A stretch of 30,356 nt of DNA from a bacterium (lineage in GTDB: Bacteria > Vulcanimicrobiota > Xenobia > Xenobiales > Xenobiaceae): the NCBI GenBank assembly GCA_022839105.1, contig JALHDH010000023.1:1-30356 (forward strand). Direction: 5' to 3'. Position 1 is the first letter of the stretch, and the number at the start of each line of letters is the position of its first letter. Of the stretch, positions 6,324 to 14,531 are shown piece after piece. Under the pieces are notes generated by a model. The model worked only from the letters and a program-made list of their open reading frames with translations. It was not told where the DNA came from and did no database searches. Position numbers and translations under genes: made by a program.

Positions 6324-7694
6324 TCAGGAGGCGGGTCCATCCTCCTTGGGGGCGTGTTCGGCCGAGATCCTCCACATGAAGACCCAGGGGAGGGCGGCCA
6401 TGACGGAGCAGGCGATCAGCACCTGGAAGGCCCCGTCCCAGCCGTGCTGGTCGACCAGGTGTCCCAGGCCCCATCCGGAGAGGACTCCGCTGAGGTATCC
6501 GAAGAAACCGGTCATCCCGATGGCCGTGGCGGCAGCCTTGCGGGTGGCCAGGTCGGCCGTGAAGACCGCCACCAGGAACTGCGGGCCGTAGATCAAGAAG
6601 CCGACGGCCAGCAGGACCACGGCGTAGGCCCAGGGGTGCCCGTCGGGAAGCTTCCAGAAGAGTGCGATGCAGGCCGTGGCGGCTGCCATGTAGGCAAAGC
6701 AGACCGGGGAGCGCCGGCCACCGAAGAAGCGGTCGGTCAGCCAGCCGGCCACCAGGGACCCGACCAGGCCGGCCAGTTCGAAGCCCGCCATCATCCATCC
6801 GGCTCCGGCCAGCGAGACCTGGCGTTCCTGAAGATAACTGGGGGCCCAGTTCACGAAGCCGTAGCGGACCACGTAGATGAAGAAGTTCGACAGGCAGGCG
6901 CCCCAGATGAAGGGGTTGCTGAAGACCGAGCGTACCAGGAACCTCCAGAACTCGCGCAGGCTCTGGTTCTCGGTGGATTGGGGGTTGGCCGCCTCGGCCT
7001 GGGAGGGGACTTCGCCATGGAAGGCCTCCACCGGAGGAAGACCCAGCGAGGCCGGGGTGTCGCGCAGGCGCTCGACCAGCAGCAAGGCCACCGCCGCAGC
7101 GATGGCGGCCGGCACGTAGAAGATCCAGCGCCAGCCGTACCATTCCCCCAGATATCCGGCCAGGACCAGGATCACCGCCAGTCCGAACTGGTGGGAGGTG
7201 TTCCACAGGCCCCAGAAGGTCCCCCGTTCCCGAGGGCTGAACCAGTGGGAAAGGACGCGCGCACAGGGCGGAAAGCCCATGCCCTGGAACCAGCCGTTGA
7301 GGACCCAGCAGACGATCAGGACCCCCAGGGCCGAGTTCATCCCGAAGGCCACGTTGGCGGCCGCCGACAGGAGCAGGCCCAGGGCCATGAAGTAGCGGGC
7401 GTTGCAGCGATCCCCCAGGAAGCCGTTGAGGAACTTCGAGATCCCGTAGACGATGTCGTGCAGGGTCAGGATTTTGCCCAGGTCGGCCTTGGCCAGGCCC
7501 AGGTCCCGTTCCATGAGGGGAAGGGCCAGGGGGATGTTCTTGCGGACAAAATAGAAGATGGCGTAGCCGATGAAGGTGGTGTAGAGCTGCCGCGTCCGCC
7601 AGTAGCGGAAAAGGCCGCGCATCTCTTCTGGAGTCTTGTAGGAGGCAGGCTGCGCAGGGGCAGGGTGGAAAGGTCGCAACAAACGGCCAGGCAT
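6324..7694 (-). CDS. OPA-family (GlpT/UhpT-like) MFS transporter
   Basis: A 456-residue, 12-helix major facilitator protein of the organophosphate:phosphate antiporter type. Characteristic stretches are IFYFVRKNIPLALP in helix 1, ILTLHDIVYGISKFLNGFLGD (GlpT/UhpT positions 60-90), WFQGMGFPPCARVLSHWF and the conserved FWGLWNTSHQFG. It probably exchanges a phosphorylated metabolite for phosphate; the substrate cannot be told. I chose ATG 7694 because the family N-terminus begins soon after it. The frame is open to 7841 but lacks family similarity there. It ends 39 bases before the GroES-like gene and is probably the first gene of that unit, although the functional link is unclear. Confidence 0.85.
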   Translation of the reverse strand: MPGRLLRPFHPAPAQPASYKTPEEMRGLFRYWRTRQLYTTFIGYAIFYFVRKNIPLALPLMERDLGLAKADLGKILTLHDIVYGISKFLNGFLGDRCNARYFMALGLLLSAAANVAFGMNSALGVLIVCWVLNGWFQGMGFPPCARVLSHWFSPRERGTFWGLWNTSHQFGLAVILVLAGYLGEWYGWRWIFYVPAAIAAAVALLLVERLRDTPASLGLPPVEAFHGEVPSQAEAANPQSTENQSLREFWRFLVRSVFSNPFIWGACLSNFFIYVVRYGFVNWAPSYLQERQVSLAGAGWMMAGFELAGLVGSLVAGWLTDRFFGGRRSPVCFAYMAAATACIALFWKLPDGHPWAYAVVLLAVGFLIYGPQFLVAVFTADLATRKAAATAIGMTGFFGYLSGVLSGWGLGHLVDQHGWDGAFQVLIACSVMAALPWVFMWRISAEHAPKEDGPAS

Positions 7695-7843
7695 GTTCGG
7701 GGCCTCGTCGGGGAAGTCGGCCCCGGATTCGAGTCCTTCGGGAGGGAACCCTGCCCTTCCCCTCATGGCTCTGGAAGCGGGGGTGACCGCCCCGGCCTTC
7801 GGCAGGGGATCCAGCAGATGGCGTGTAAATTCGGGGCGCAACC

Positions 7844-8761
7844 ATGAGAAACGCGATCGAGACCTGCGACCTGCGGAAAGTCTACCGTCGTCGGCGAGAG
7901 CCCGACCTCCTGGCCTTGGAGGGATTGGACCTTCAAGTCCGGGAAGGAGACATCTTCGGCTTCATCGGGCCCAATGGGGCAGGCAAGTCGACCATGATCA
8001 AGATCCTGGTCGGCCTGGTCCGTTCGACCTCCGGCCAGGCCAGGCTCTTCGGGGAGCCCTGTGGCACCCCCGCCGCCCGCCGTCACCTGGGCTATCTGCC
8101 CGAGACCGCCGTGTACCACGAGTTCATGGCCGTCGGCGAACTCCTGGAGGTTCACGCGCGCCTGGCCGGGGTCTTGCCGGGAGAGCGGAAGGTGCGTTGC
8201 CAGGAGGCCTTGGAAGTCGTCCGCCTGGAGGACCGCTCTCGGACCCGGTTGCGCGAACTCTCCAAGGGAATGCGGCAGCGCTTCGGGATTGCCCAGGCCC
8301 TGATCGGCAGGCCGCCCCTGTTGATCCTGGACGAGCCGACCTCGGGCCTGGACCCCTTGGCCCAGCTTGACGTCAAGGACATCATCCTGCGCCTGAAGGC
8401 CCAGGGGATCACGATCTTCTTCTCCAGTCACCAGTTGACGGACGTCGAGTTGATCTGCGACCAGATCGGCATCCTGCATCGGGGCCGGATGCTCCGCTGC
8501 GGAAACCTGCGCGAACTGCTGGAGGATTCGGCGGGGATCGAGATCCGCTTCCGGGGTGGTCCCGCTGAAATCCCCGGGCACGAGGTCCTCGAGCAGGAAT
8601 CCGACCGGGTCGTCCGGGTCTCGCGGGAGGAGTCAGATACCCTGGTGGACCGGCTTCGAGGGGCCGGGGCCCACCTGGTCGGGCTGCAGGTGGCCCGGCG
8701 CACTCTCGAGCAGGCTTTCTTCGAGATCACCCGCGATGCCGGAGAGGTGGAGGAGCGATGA
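7844..8761 (+). CDS. ABC-2-type transporter ATP-binding protein
   Basis: A 305-residue ABC ATPase of the CcmA/NatA drug-export type. Walker A GPNGAGKST (42-50), a YLPE Q-loop variant (84-87), signature LSKGM (139-143), Walker B LLILDE (159-164) with the D-loop SGLD and switch His (SSH, H196) are all intact, so it should hydrolyse ATP. An extension of about 80 residues follows the nucleotide-binding domain, as is usual in this class. The ATG at 7844 has only a weak GGGGCG upstream, and a TGTAAA box lies about 19 bases before it. The permease gene starts inside its stop codon (ATGA). Substrate unknown. Confidence 0.93.
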   Translation: MRNAIETCDLRKVYRRRREPDLLALEGLDLQVREGDIFGFIGPNGAGKSTMIKILVGLVRSTSGQARLFGEPCGTPAARRHLGYLPETAVYHEFMAVGELLEVHARLAGVLPGERKVRCQEALEVVRLEDRSRTRLRELSKGMRQRFGIAQALIGRPPLLILDEPTSGLDPLAQLDVKDIILRLKAQGITIFFSSHQLTDVELICDQIGILHRGRMLRCGNLRELLEDSAGIEIRFRGGPAEIPGHEVLEQESDRVVRVSREESDTLVDRLRGAGAHLVGLQVARRTLEQAFFEITRDAGEVEER

Positions 8762-9525
8762 ACGCCATCCTGGTCCTGGCCCGCCTCTACATCACCGAGT
8801 CGGTGCGTCGGCAGTTGCACCTGATCACGCTCTTCCTGGCCGCGTTGATGCTGGTCCTGCCCACCCTTTTCAACGCCTTCGGGATGACCGGTTTCGATCG
8901 GGTCACCAAGGATGTCGGTCTGACCCTGCTGAGCCTGTATGCCGTGGGAATGGCCCTCTTCCTGGGCTCTACGGCCCTTCCGGGCGATCTCGAGCATCGC
9001 ACCCTGCACCCTGTGCTGGCGCGTCCCATCTCCCGGATGCAGTACCTGCTGGGCAAGTTCCTGGGGTATCTGATCGTGATGAGCCTGAGCATGGCGGTGC
9101 TGGGGCTGGCCTTGCTGACTTCGCTGGCCGTGCTCGGAACGCATGCCGATCCGGCGGTGCTGATCCCCGTGGCCTTGTCGGTTCTGGAGGCCGGGATCCT
9201 GGGAGCCTTCTGTCTTTTCGCCTCGACCTTCTGCAGCCCGGCCCTGGCGGGAGTCCTGGGATGTTTCCTGTACATCCTCGGCGGGATCCCCCAGACCTTC
9301 ATCAATTTCTTCCTCTCCTCCGGCAACATGCAGGTGCAGGGGATGCTGGTTCGGGCCCTCCGGCTCTTCCTGCCCCACTTCGATGTCCTGCATCTCAAGG
9401 ATCCCATCGTGCACGGAGAAATCGTGCCCGGCTCCTATCTCCTGGCGGCGTTCGCCTACGGGCTGGCCTGGATGGGATTCTTCCTGCTGCTGGCGGACTG
9501 GAGCTTCGAAAGGCGGGATCTGTGA
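8758..9525 (+). CDS. ABC-2-type permease
   Basis: A 255-residue protein with six predicted TM helices, matching ABC-2 permeases that pair with CcmA-type ATPases. The segment DLEHRTLHPVLARPISRMQY, between helices 2 and 3, is the cytoplasmic coupling region typical of the family (compare NosY-like permeases). It begins with ATGA overlapping the ATPase stop and ends with TGA overlapped by the next GTG, so all three genes are translationally coupled. With the ATPase it should form a dimeric exporter or membrane remodelling complex; the cargo is unknown. Confidence 0.9.
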   Translation: MNAILVLARLYITESVRRQLHLITLFLAALMLVLPTLFNAFGMTGFDRVTKDVGLTLLSLYAVGMALFLGSTALPGDLEHRTLHPVLARPISRMQYLLGKFLGYLIVMSLSMAVLGLALLTSLAVLGTHADPAVLIPVALSVLEAGILGAFCLFASTFCSPALAGVLGCFLYILGGIPQTFINFFLSSGNMQVQGMLVRALRLFLPHFDVLHLKDPIVHGEIVPGSYLLAAFAYGLAWMGFFLLLADWSFERRDL

Positions 9526-9863
9526 GCACCGTGCGGGTCTTCCTGCTCCTGGCCCTCCTCGGGGTGCTGGTCTGGGCTCCGGTCGCGTGGGCCCAGGAAG
9601 GTTCTCCGGACCATGGGCACGAGCATGGGGCCTCGGAGGCCGGAGCCTGCGAGCACGACCACGGGGCCTCGGAATCTGAGGGACACGGCGATGGGGAGGA
9701 CACGCACTCCCATCTGCCGCTGCAACTGTACGCGATCAAGGCCTATTTCGAGGCGCCCTGGAGGGACCCCACGCAACCCGGACGGCTGGCCTTGCAGGCC
9801 GGGTTCCTCGCCCTGGTGGATGCCGCCCTGCTGGCCTGGCTCTGGAGGCGCTGGTGGCGATGA
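9522..9863 (+). CDS. Small His-rich membrane-anchored protein
   Basis: A 113-residue protein not assigned to a known family. A hydrophobic signal-like segment (residues 6-24, ending WAPVAWA) is followed by an acidic linker with eight His and one Cys (residues 30-64). This contains two imperfect repeats, HEHGASEAG and HDHGASESEG, and suggests binding of a transition metal outside the cytoplasm. A YAIKAYFEAPW segment and a C-terminal TM helix (about 86-108) ending in RRWWR follow. The GTG start (9522) overlaps the permease stop as GTGA, and the stop overlaps the next ATG. It is probably a metal-handling or accessory subunit of the ABC cassette; the metal role is inferred from composition only. 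Confidence 0.75.
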   Translation: MSTVRVFLLLALLGVLVWAPVAWAQEGSPDHGHEHGASEAGACEHDHGASESEGHGDGEDTHSHLPLQLYAIKAYFEAPWRDPTQPGRLALQAGFLALVDAALLAWLWRRWWR

Positions 9864-10567
9864 GGAACTGGCGCGCTGCGACGGTGCTGGTCCTGCTGGC
9901 GCTCCTGGCCATGGCCAACCTTCGGCTTCCGGACTGGCATGACCGTCTCTTCCGCCCTCCCCTGGAAGGGCGGACCCAGATCGACGTGTTCCTGGACCTC
10001 CTCGGTGAACTGCGGACCTTCGCGGCGCGGATGGTCTATGTTCGCGGGGATCTGTACTTCCACGTGATGGAGAGCCAGGGGATCTCCTGGCGGGAGACTC
10101 CCGACATCCTGCCGATCTACCGGATTTCCACCCTCCTGGACCCCAAGATGGAGGAGGCCTACGAGGTCGCGTCCTTCGACCTGGTCCTGAACCTTGACCG
10201 GCCTGAGGAGGGCCTGGGCTTCCTCGACGAAGGATTGCGCCACAATCCCGACTCGGTGCGGCTCTACCTGACCCAGGCCTTCCTGCTCTTCGAGCTCAAG
10301 CGCTACGAAGAGGCCGCGCCGGCTGCGGGCCGGGCCCTGCAACTGGCCGGGGACCACCTGGACTCCCTGAATGCGGTGCGGCTCCTGGCGCATTCCCAGA
10401 ATCGTGCCGGCAACCTCCGGGATGAGGTGCACGCCCTCCGGCTCTGGTTGACGATCGAGCCGGGGGACAACTACCCGGTGACCCGGATGCGCGAGTTGGG
10501 CCTCGAGCCCGCGGGCTTCTCGGATGAGGAACTGCGCCGGATGCAGCAGCCTCCGGCCGGGCGCTGA
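9860..10567 (+). CDS. TPR-repeat protein with N-terminal membrane anchor
   Basis: A 235-residue protein starting with a TM or signal helix (about residues 5-22), then a segment LLGELRTFAARMVYVRGDLYFH and LPIYRISTLLDPKMEEAYE, followed by about three tetratricopeptide-like units (EEGLGFLDEGLRHNPDSVRLY, YEEAAPAAGRALQLAGDH and more). Related anchored TPR proteins occur next to ABC-2 cassettes in several poorly cultured phyla, to my recollection; their role is not established. The ATG at 9860 overlaps the upstream stop (ATGA). GTG 9854 is an alternative with GGAGG five bases away. The gene ends 10 bases before the nitroreductase. Confidence 0.82.
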   Translation: MRNWRAATVLVLLALLAMANLRLPDWHDRLFRPPLEGRTQIDVFLDLLGELRTFAARMVYVRGDLYFHVMESQGISWRETPDILPIYRISTLLDPKMEEAYEVASFDLVLNLDRPEEGLGFLDEGLRHNPDSVRLYLTQAFLLFELKRYEEAAPAAGRALQLAGDHLDSLNAVRLLAHSQNRAGNLRDEVHALRLWLTIEPGDNYPVTRMRELGLEPAGFSDEELRRMQQPPAGR

Positions 10568-10577
10568 GGAGAGTCTC

Positions 10578-11186
10578 TTGGAGTTCCGGGAGGTCGTCCG
10601 CCGCCGCCGCATGGTCCGTCACTATCAGCCGGAACCGCTGCCGCCGGACGTCCTTGAGAGGATCCTGGCGGTGGCGCTTCGGGCTCCCAGTGCCGGCAAC
10701 GCGCAGGGCCAGCACCTGGTTGTGGTGACCGATCCCGCCATGCGCCGGCGGATCGCCGAGCTTGCCGGTGAGTCCGAGCACGTGGCCCGTGGACTGGACC
10801 CCTGGCTCTCGCGGGCTCCGGTCCACCTGGTCTTGTGCTGCCGTGAGGAGGATTATCGCCAGCGTTATCGGGAGGCCGACAAGCTCCGGTCTGCTGCCCG
10901 GGCGATGGCCGGGCCGGTGCCCTACTGGTACCTGGACGCCGGCTGCACCCTGATGCTGATCCTGCTGGCGGCGATCGACGAAGGCCTGGCCGCGGGGTTC
11001 CTGGGGGGGCACCGCCTGGGAGGAGTGGAGGGGCTGCTGGGCATCCCCCCCGAGGTCCAGGTCCTGGGGGTGGTCACCCTGGGAAATCCCGGGCGGGTCC
11101 GTCGGACGCGCTCGGAGGCTCGGGGCGCCCGGCCCGCAGCCGAGGTGGTCCACAGGGGGCGTTGGAATCCCCGGCCTTCCGGGTAG
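10578..11186 (+). CDS. Nitroreductase-family flavoprotein
   Basis: A 202-residue protein of the nitroreductase fold, normally an FMN-dependent NAD(P)H oxidoreductase. The N-terminal FMN-phosphate contact RRRRMVRHYQ, the segment LRAPSAGNAQGQ, the central WYLDAGCTLMLILLAAIDEGLAAGFLGG and the strand VQVLGVVTLGNPG are all typical. I choose the TTG at 10578, which follows GAGGAG; the frame opens earlier, but that part overlaps the TPR gene and lacks similarity. It is slightly shorter than E. coli NfsB (217 residues). Natural substrate unknown. It is the last gene of the ABC operon; malQ follows after 78 bases. Confidence 0.87.
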   Translation: MEFREVVRRRRMVRHYQPEPLPPDVLERILAVALRAPSAGNAQGQHLVVVTDPAMRRRIAELAGESEHVARGLDPWLSRAPVHLVLCCREEDYRQRYREADKLRSAARAMAGPVPYWYLDAGCTLMLILLAAIDEGLAAGFLGGHRLGGVEGLLGIPPEVQVLGVVTLGNPGRVRRTRSEARGARPAAEVVHRGRWNPRPSG

Positions 11187-11264
11187 GAAAGAGCCCGGTC
11201 GGCGGCAAATGGCCCGCGCCGAGACCGGCCGCCCTCGGGCGGACCGAGCCAGGAGGTGCCAGCC

Positions 11265-12818
11265 GTGAACCTGGAACGCTGCAGCGGGGTCCTGCTCCAT
11301 CCGACTTCCCTTCCGGGGCGGTTCGGAGTCGGGAGTTTCGATCAGGAGGCCTACGATTGGATCGACTTTCTGGAAGCCTCCCAGCAGACGGTCTGGCAGG
11401 TCCTCCCCCTGGGGCCGACCAGCTATGGGGACAGCCCCTACCAGAGCTTCAGCACCCATGCGGGGAACCCGTACCTGATCGGTCTGATCCGCATGGTTCG
11501 GGACGGTCTTCTGGAGGAATCGGACCTGGCCGGGGCGAGGCCCTTCCCGGGCGGCCAGGTCGACTTCGGCGGGCTCTTCCACTGGAAGCTTCCGCTCCTG
11601 AAGAAGGCCGCGGCCCGCTTCGAGGCCTCCGCGGAAGGGAACCCGCTGGCTTCGGAGTTCCAGGCCTTCTGTCGGGATGAGGCCTGGTGGCTTGAGGATT
11701 ATGCCCTCTTCATGGCCCTCAAGGATGCCTTCGATTCCCAGGCCTGGAACCATTGGCCCGAGGCCTTGCGGCTGAGGCAGGCGGAGGCCTTGGAAGAGGC
11801 TCGTTCCCGACACGCCCAGGCGCTGCACGCCCATCGCTTCATGCAGTGGGTCTTCGACCGGCAGTGGAAGGACCTGAGGGCCTATGCCAATCAGCGCGGG
11901 ATTCGCATCATGGGCGACCTGCCGATCTTCGTGGCCATGGACTCGGCCGACGCCTGGACCCAGACCGGGCTCTTCCATTTCGACCAGCACAATCAGCCGA
12001 CCGTTGTGGCCGGCGTCCCGCCGGATTACTTCTCGGCCACCGGTCAGCTTTGGGGCAACCCGCTGTATCGCTGGGACCGCATGCGTCAGACCGGCTACCG
12101 CTGGTGGATCGACCGCCTGCGCTCGGCGCTGGCCCGACACGATCTGGTGCGGATCGACCACTTCCGGGGCTTTGCCGCCTATTGGGAGGTTCCGGCAGAG
12201 GCGGAGACCGCCGTCCAAGGGCGCTGGGTCCAGGGCCCGGGTGCCGATTTCTTCCGGACCCTGCAGTCGGAGCTGGGCGCCGACCTGCCCATCGTGGCCG
12301 AGGATCTGGGAGATATCACCCAGGACGTCCTGGATCTGCGGGACGAGTTCGGCCTTCCCGGCATGAAGGTCCTTCAATTCGGCTTCGGAGGACGGGCGGA
12401 CAACCTGTTCTTGCCGCACAACTACACCGAACCCTTCGTGGCCTACAGCGGAACCCACGACAATGACACCTCGAGGGGATGGTATGAATCCAGCAGCACT
12501 CCCCAGGAACGGGATCACTTCCGCCGCTACTTCGCCACGGACGGTCGGGAAGCGGCCTGGACCATGATCCGGGGAGTCTTCGGCTCGGTGGCCAGGGTCG
12601 CCATCGTCCCCTTGCAGGATCTCCTCGAGGTGGGGGCGGAGGGCCGGATGAACCTTCCGGGGCGGGCCGAGGGGAACTGGCAGTGGCGCTTCCAGGCCGA
12701 GGACCTCCGCCCCGGGCTGGCCGAGAGGCTGGCCGAGATGTCGCGCCTGTACGGTCGCGAGCGCGAGAAGCCGGCTCGGATCGAGCCCCAGGAAGATCCC
12801 GCGCAGTCGGCCTCCTAA
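11265..12818 (+). CDS. malQ: 4-alpha-glucanotransferase (amylomaltase)
   Basis: A 517-residue GH77 enzyme that transfers alpha-1,4-glucan segments between maltodextrins in the cytoplasm. The catalytic residues are all present: nucleophile D298 in VRIDHFRG, acid/base E346 in VAEDLG, and transition-state D399 in GTHDND, at nearly the same positions as in Thermus amylomaltase. The N-terminus SGVLLHPTSLPG and LGPTSYGDSPYQSFSTHAGNPYLI are also conserved. The start is GTG 11265, eight bases after AGGAGG; the in-frame GTG at 11256 overlaps that site and is unlikely. The length fits bacterial MalQ of the short type. No other glycogen or maltose gene is in the window. Confidence 0.97.
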   Translation: MNLERCSGVLLHPTSLPGRFGVGSFDQEAYDWIDFLEASQQTVWQVLPLGPTSYGDSPYQSFSTHAGNPYLIGLIRMVRDGLLEESDLAGARPFPGGQVDFGGLFHWKLPLLKKAAARFEASAEGNPLASEFQAFCRDEAWWLEDYALFMALKDAFDSQAWNHWPEALRLRQAEALEEARSRHAQALHAHRFMQWVFDRQWKDLRAYANQRGIRIMGDLPIFVAMDSADAWTQTGLFHFDQHNQPTVVAGVPPDYFSATGQLWGNPLYRWDRMRQTGYRWWIDRLRSALARHDLVRIDHFRGFAAYWEVPAEAETAVQGRWVQGPGADFFRTLQSELGADLPIVAEDLGDITQDVLDLRDEFGLPGMKVLQFGFGGRADNLFLPHNYTEPFVAYSGTHDNDTSRGWYESSSTPQERDHFRRYFATDGREAAWTMIRGVFGSVARVAIVPLQDLLEVGAEGRMNLPGRAEGNWQWRFQAEDLRPGLAERLAEMSRLYGREREKPARIEPQEDPAQSAS

Positions 12819-12886
12819 GAACGGGTGCCCATCGCCAGGAAGACCGCCAGGAGGATCAGCGCGATCTGCAGGTGGACCAGCTCCAT
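12815..12886 (-). CDS. Candidate 23-residue membrane peptide
   Basis: A short frame with ATG at 12886 and stop at 12815, whose last four bases overlap the malQ stop. The product begins MELVHLQIALILLAVFLAMG and ends TRS: a single hydrophobic helix with an acidic N-terminus and a basic C-terminus. Support comes from the Shine-Dalgarno GGAAGGAG, five to seven bases upstream, and from its location between two unrelated plus-strand genes. Small single-helix proteins of this kind often modulate membrane complexes, but no partner is evident. Chance cannot be excluded for so short a frame. Confidence 0.45.
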   Translation of the reverse strand: MELVHLQIALILLAVFLAMGTRS

Positions 12887-12964
12887 CGCAGTTCTCCTTC
12901 CTGTTTGTCCTTGTCTGGTAAGACCCCGCCTGGAGGGCGCAGGTTGCCGAGGGCTCGGGTGTCC

Positions 12965-14464
12965 ATGACGGGGAAGGGGGAGCACGGGAGCCCGCCGGAG
13001 GAGAGGGCCCCGGGACTCCTGCTGGCGGCCCTCACCCTGCTGGCCCTGGGCTTGCGCCTGTTGGGAGCCCTGGCGCACACCAGCATGGAGGGCGACGAGT
13101 TCGTCTACGTCCGGATGGCCCAGGAGCTGGTGGGGGCGGGTCCGGGAGGGGTGCCCCTGGCTCAACCGGTTCTCTTCCCCTTCCTGCTGGCTGGCGTGCA
13201 GTTCCTGGTCGGGGACTGGGAGTGGGCTGGCCGGTGGATCAGTGTCCTGGCCGGCGCCCTGATGGTCCCCGTCGTGGCCGGGTTCGGACGGGCCTGTCTG
13301 GGCTCCTGGACTCCGGGATTGGCTGCGGCCCTGGTGGTTTCGCTCTATCCCCTGAACCTCGATCTGGGCAGCCGGGTCATGACCGAACCGCTCTACCACG
13401 TCTTGCTGGTCGCCGCGTGCTGGCAGACCTGGAGGGCCCTTCAGGCGACCGACTCACAGAGGCTGGCGCAATCGACCTTGGCAGGATTGGCCGTGGCGGC
13501 CGCCTGTCTGGCCCGGCGCGAGGGGCGGATCTACCTGGGGATCCTGACCCTCGTCCTCCTGCTGGAACTGGCCCGGACCCGCGGCTGGCGGCAGGCCCTG
13601 CTGGCATGCGCCGCCTTCTGCGGGACGGCCCTGGCCCTGCTCCTGGGTTCGGATCTTTTCGTGGAGCAGCCGCGCCGCGTGCCTCGGATGACGGTCTCCC
13701 TCCTGAGCCTGACCCGCACCGGCACCACGCTGGTCCTCCCCCTGCTGGCGCCGGGCCTGCTGCTCTTGTTGCTGCCCCGCAAGCCTGAAGACTCCCGTGG
13801 GCTGAAGTTCCTGGTCGCGATGCTGGTGGCCCTTCCGGTCCTGGCGATCTTCCCGGATCCCGGCCGCAAGGCCACCGCCCTGATCCCCTTCCTGGCCTTG
13901 TTGGGCGCCCAATGGGCCTGGTGTCTTGGTCGGCACCTGCAGAGCCGTTGGATCGGCGCAGGGGGTCTGGCCCTGGTGCTGGCCTGGTTCCTCTTCCAGG
14001 GCGTCTCGGCCCCCATGATGCCTCATTTCGTCCCCCCTTGGACCGATCGGGCCGAGGATCGGGCGGCCGGAGAGTGGCTGAAGGCGAAGAGGCTTCCTGG
14101 CGAGCCGATCTGCGCCTGGGATCACGCTCCCCCCTATTACGCCGGGACCGCCTGGTGGCGCCCCTCGCCCGAACAGGAGTCTTCCCTGGAATCGCTCCTG
14201 GCAGCCTGCCGGGAGCGCGGGATCCGCTACCTGGTGGTGGATCGTCGAAGCCCGTGTCGTTCCCTGGCGGTTGCAGGCCCTCTGGGCGAGGACCCTCGGG
14301 ACCGCCCGGGCTTGCGCCTCGAGGCGATCATGCCCCTGGAGCTTTCGGAACTCAACCGGTTCCTCTCGGCTCCCTTGACCCGCCGCGGCCTGCGTCCCGA
14401 CGAAAGGGCCGTGGTCTACAGCCTGGAGGATCCTGGCCCTGGCCTGGAGGAGCCCGGCTTGTGA
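12965..14464 (+). CDS. GT-C/GT39-type membrane glycosyltransferase
   Basis: A 499-residue multi-pass protein of the PMT/ArnT superfamily. After the first TM helix (about residues 18-38), the loop SMEGDEFVYVRMAQELV carries the GT-C acidic pair (D44, E45). Next come helices with LGSRVMTEPLYHVLL and LARREGRIYLGI, both typical of dolichyl-phosphate-mannose-type transferases, about ten TM segments in all, and a soluble C-terminal domain of about 130 residues. I use ATG 12965; GTG 12959 is possible. The Shine-Dalgarno is weak. It probably glycosylates lipids or proteins using a polyprenyl-phosphate sugar; the substrate is not evident. The next gene starts 67 bases later. Confidence 0.82.
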   Translation: MTGKGEHGSPPEERAPGLLLAALTLLALGLRLLGALAHTSMEGDEFVYVRMAQELVGAGPGGVPLAQPVLFPFLLAGVQFLVGDWEWAGRWISVLAGALMVPVVAGFGRACLGSWTPGLAAALVVSLYPLNLDLGSRVMTEPLYHVLLVAACWQTWRALQATDSQRLAQSTLAGLAVAAACLARREGRIYLGILTLVLLLELARTRGWRQALLACAAFCGTALALLLGSDLFVEQPRRVPRMTVSLLSLTRTGTTLVLPLLAPGLLLLLLPRKPEDSRGLKFLVAMLVALPVLAIFPDPGRKATALIPFLALLGAQWAWCLGRHLQSRWIGAGGLALVLAWFLFQGVSAPMMPHFVPPWTDRAEDRAAGEWLKAKRLPGEPICAWDHAPPYYAGTAWWRPSPEQESSLESLLAACRERGIRYLVVDRRSPCRSLAVAGPLGEDPRDRPGLRLEAIMPLELSELNRFLSAPLTRRGLRPDERAVVYSLEDPGPGLEEPGL

Positions 14465-14531
14465 GGAGGAAACTCCTGATCCGGAGGGCGTGGGGAAGGC
14501 ACGTCATCCTCCTTGGAGGTGTGAGCTTGCC

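Noticed and set aside
5970..7847. A 625-codon open frame on the plus strand opposite the GroES-like and transporter genes
   Set aside because: Its product is rich in Gln, Gly, His and Asp with no known motif, which is the usual antisense image of GC-rich genes; the opposite strand encodes clear families.
10296..12518. A 740-codon open frame on the minus strand opposite malQ and the nitroreductase
   Set aside because: MalQ catalytic residues and nitroreductase motifs lie on the plus strand; no family is visible in the antisense product.
12815..12886. The short peptide as a KdpF homologue
   Set aside because: The sequence lacks KdpF-like residues beyond hydrophobicity, and no kdp genes are nearby.
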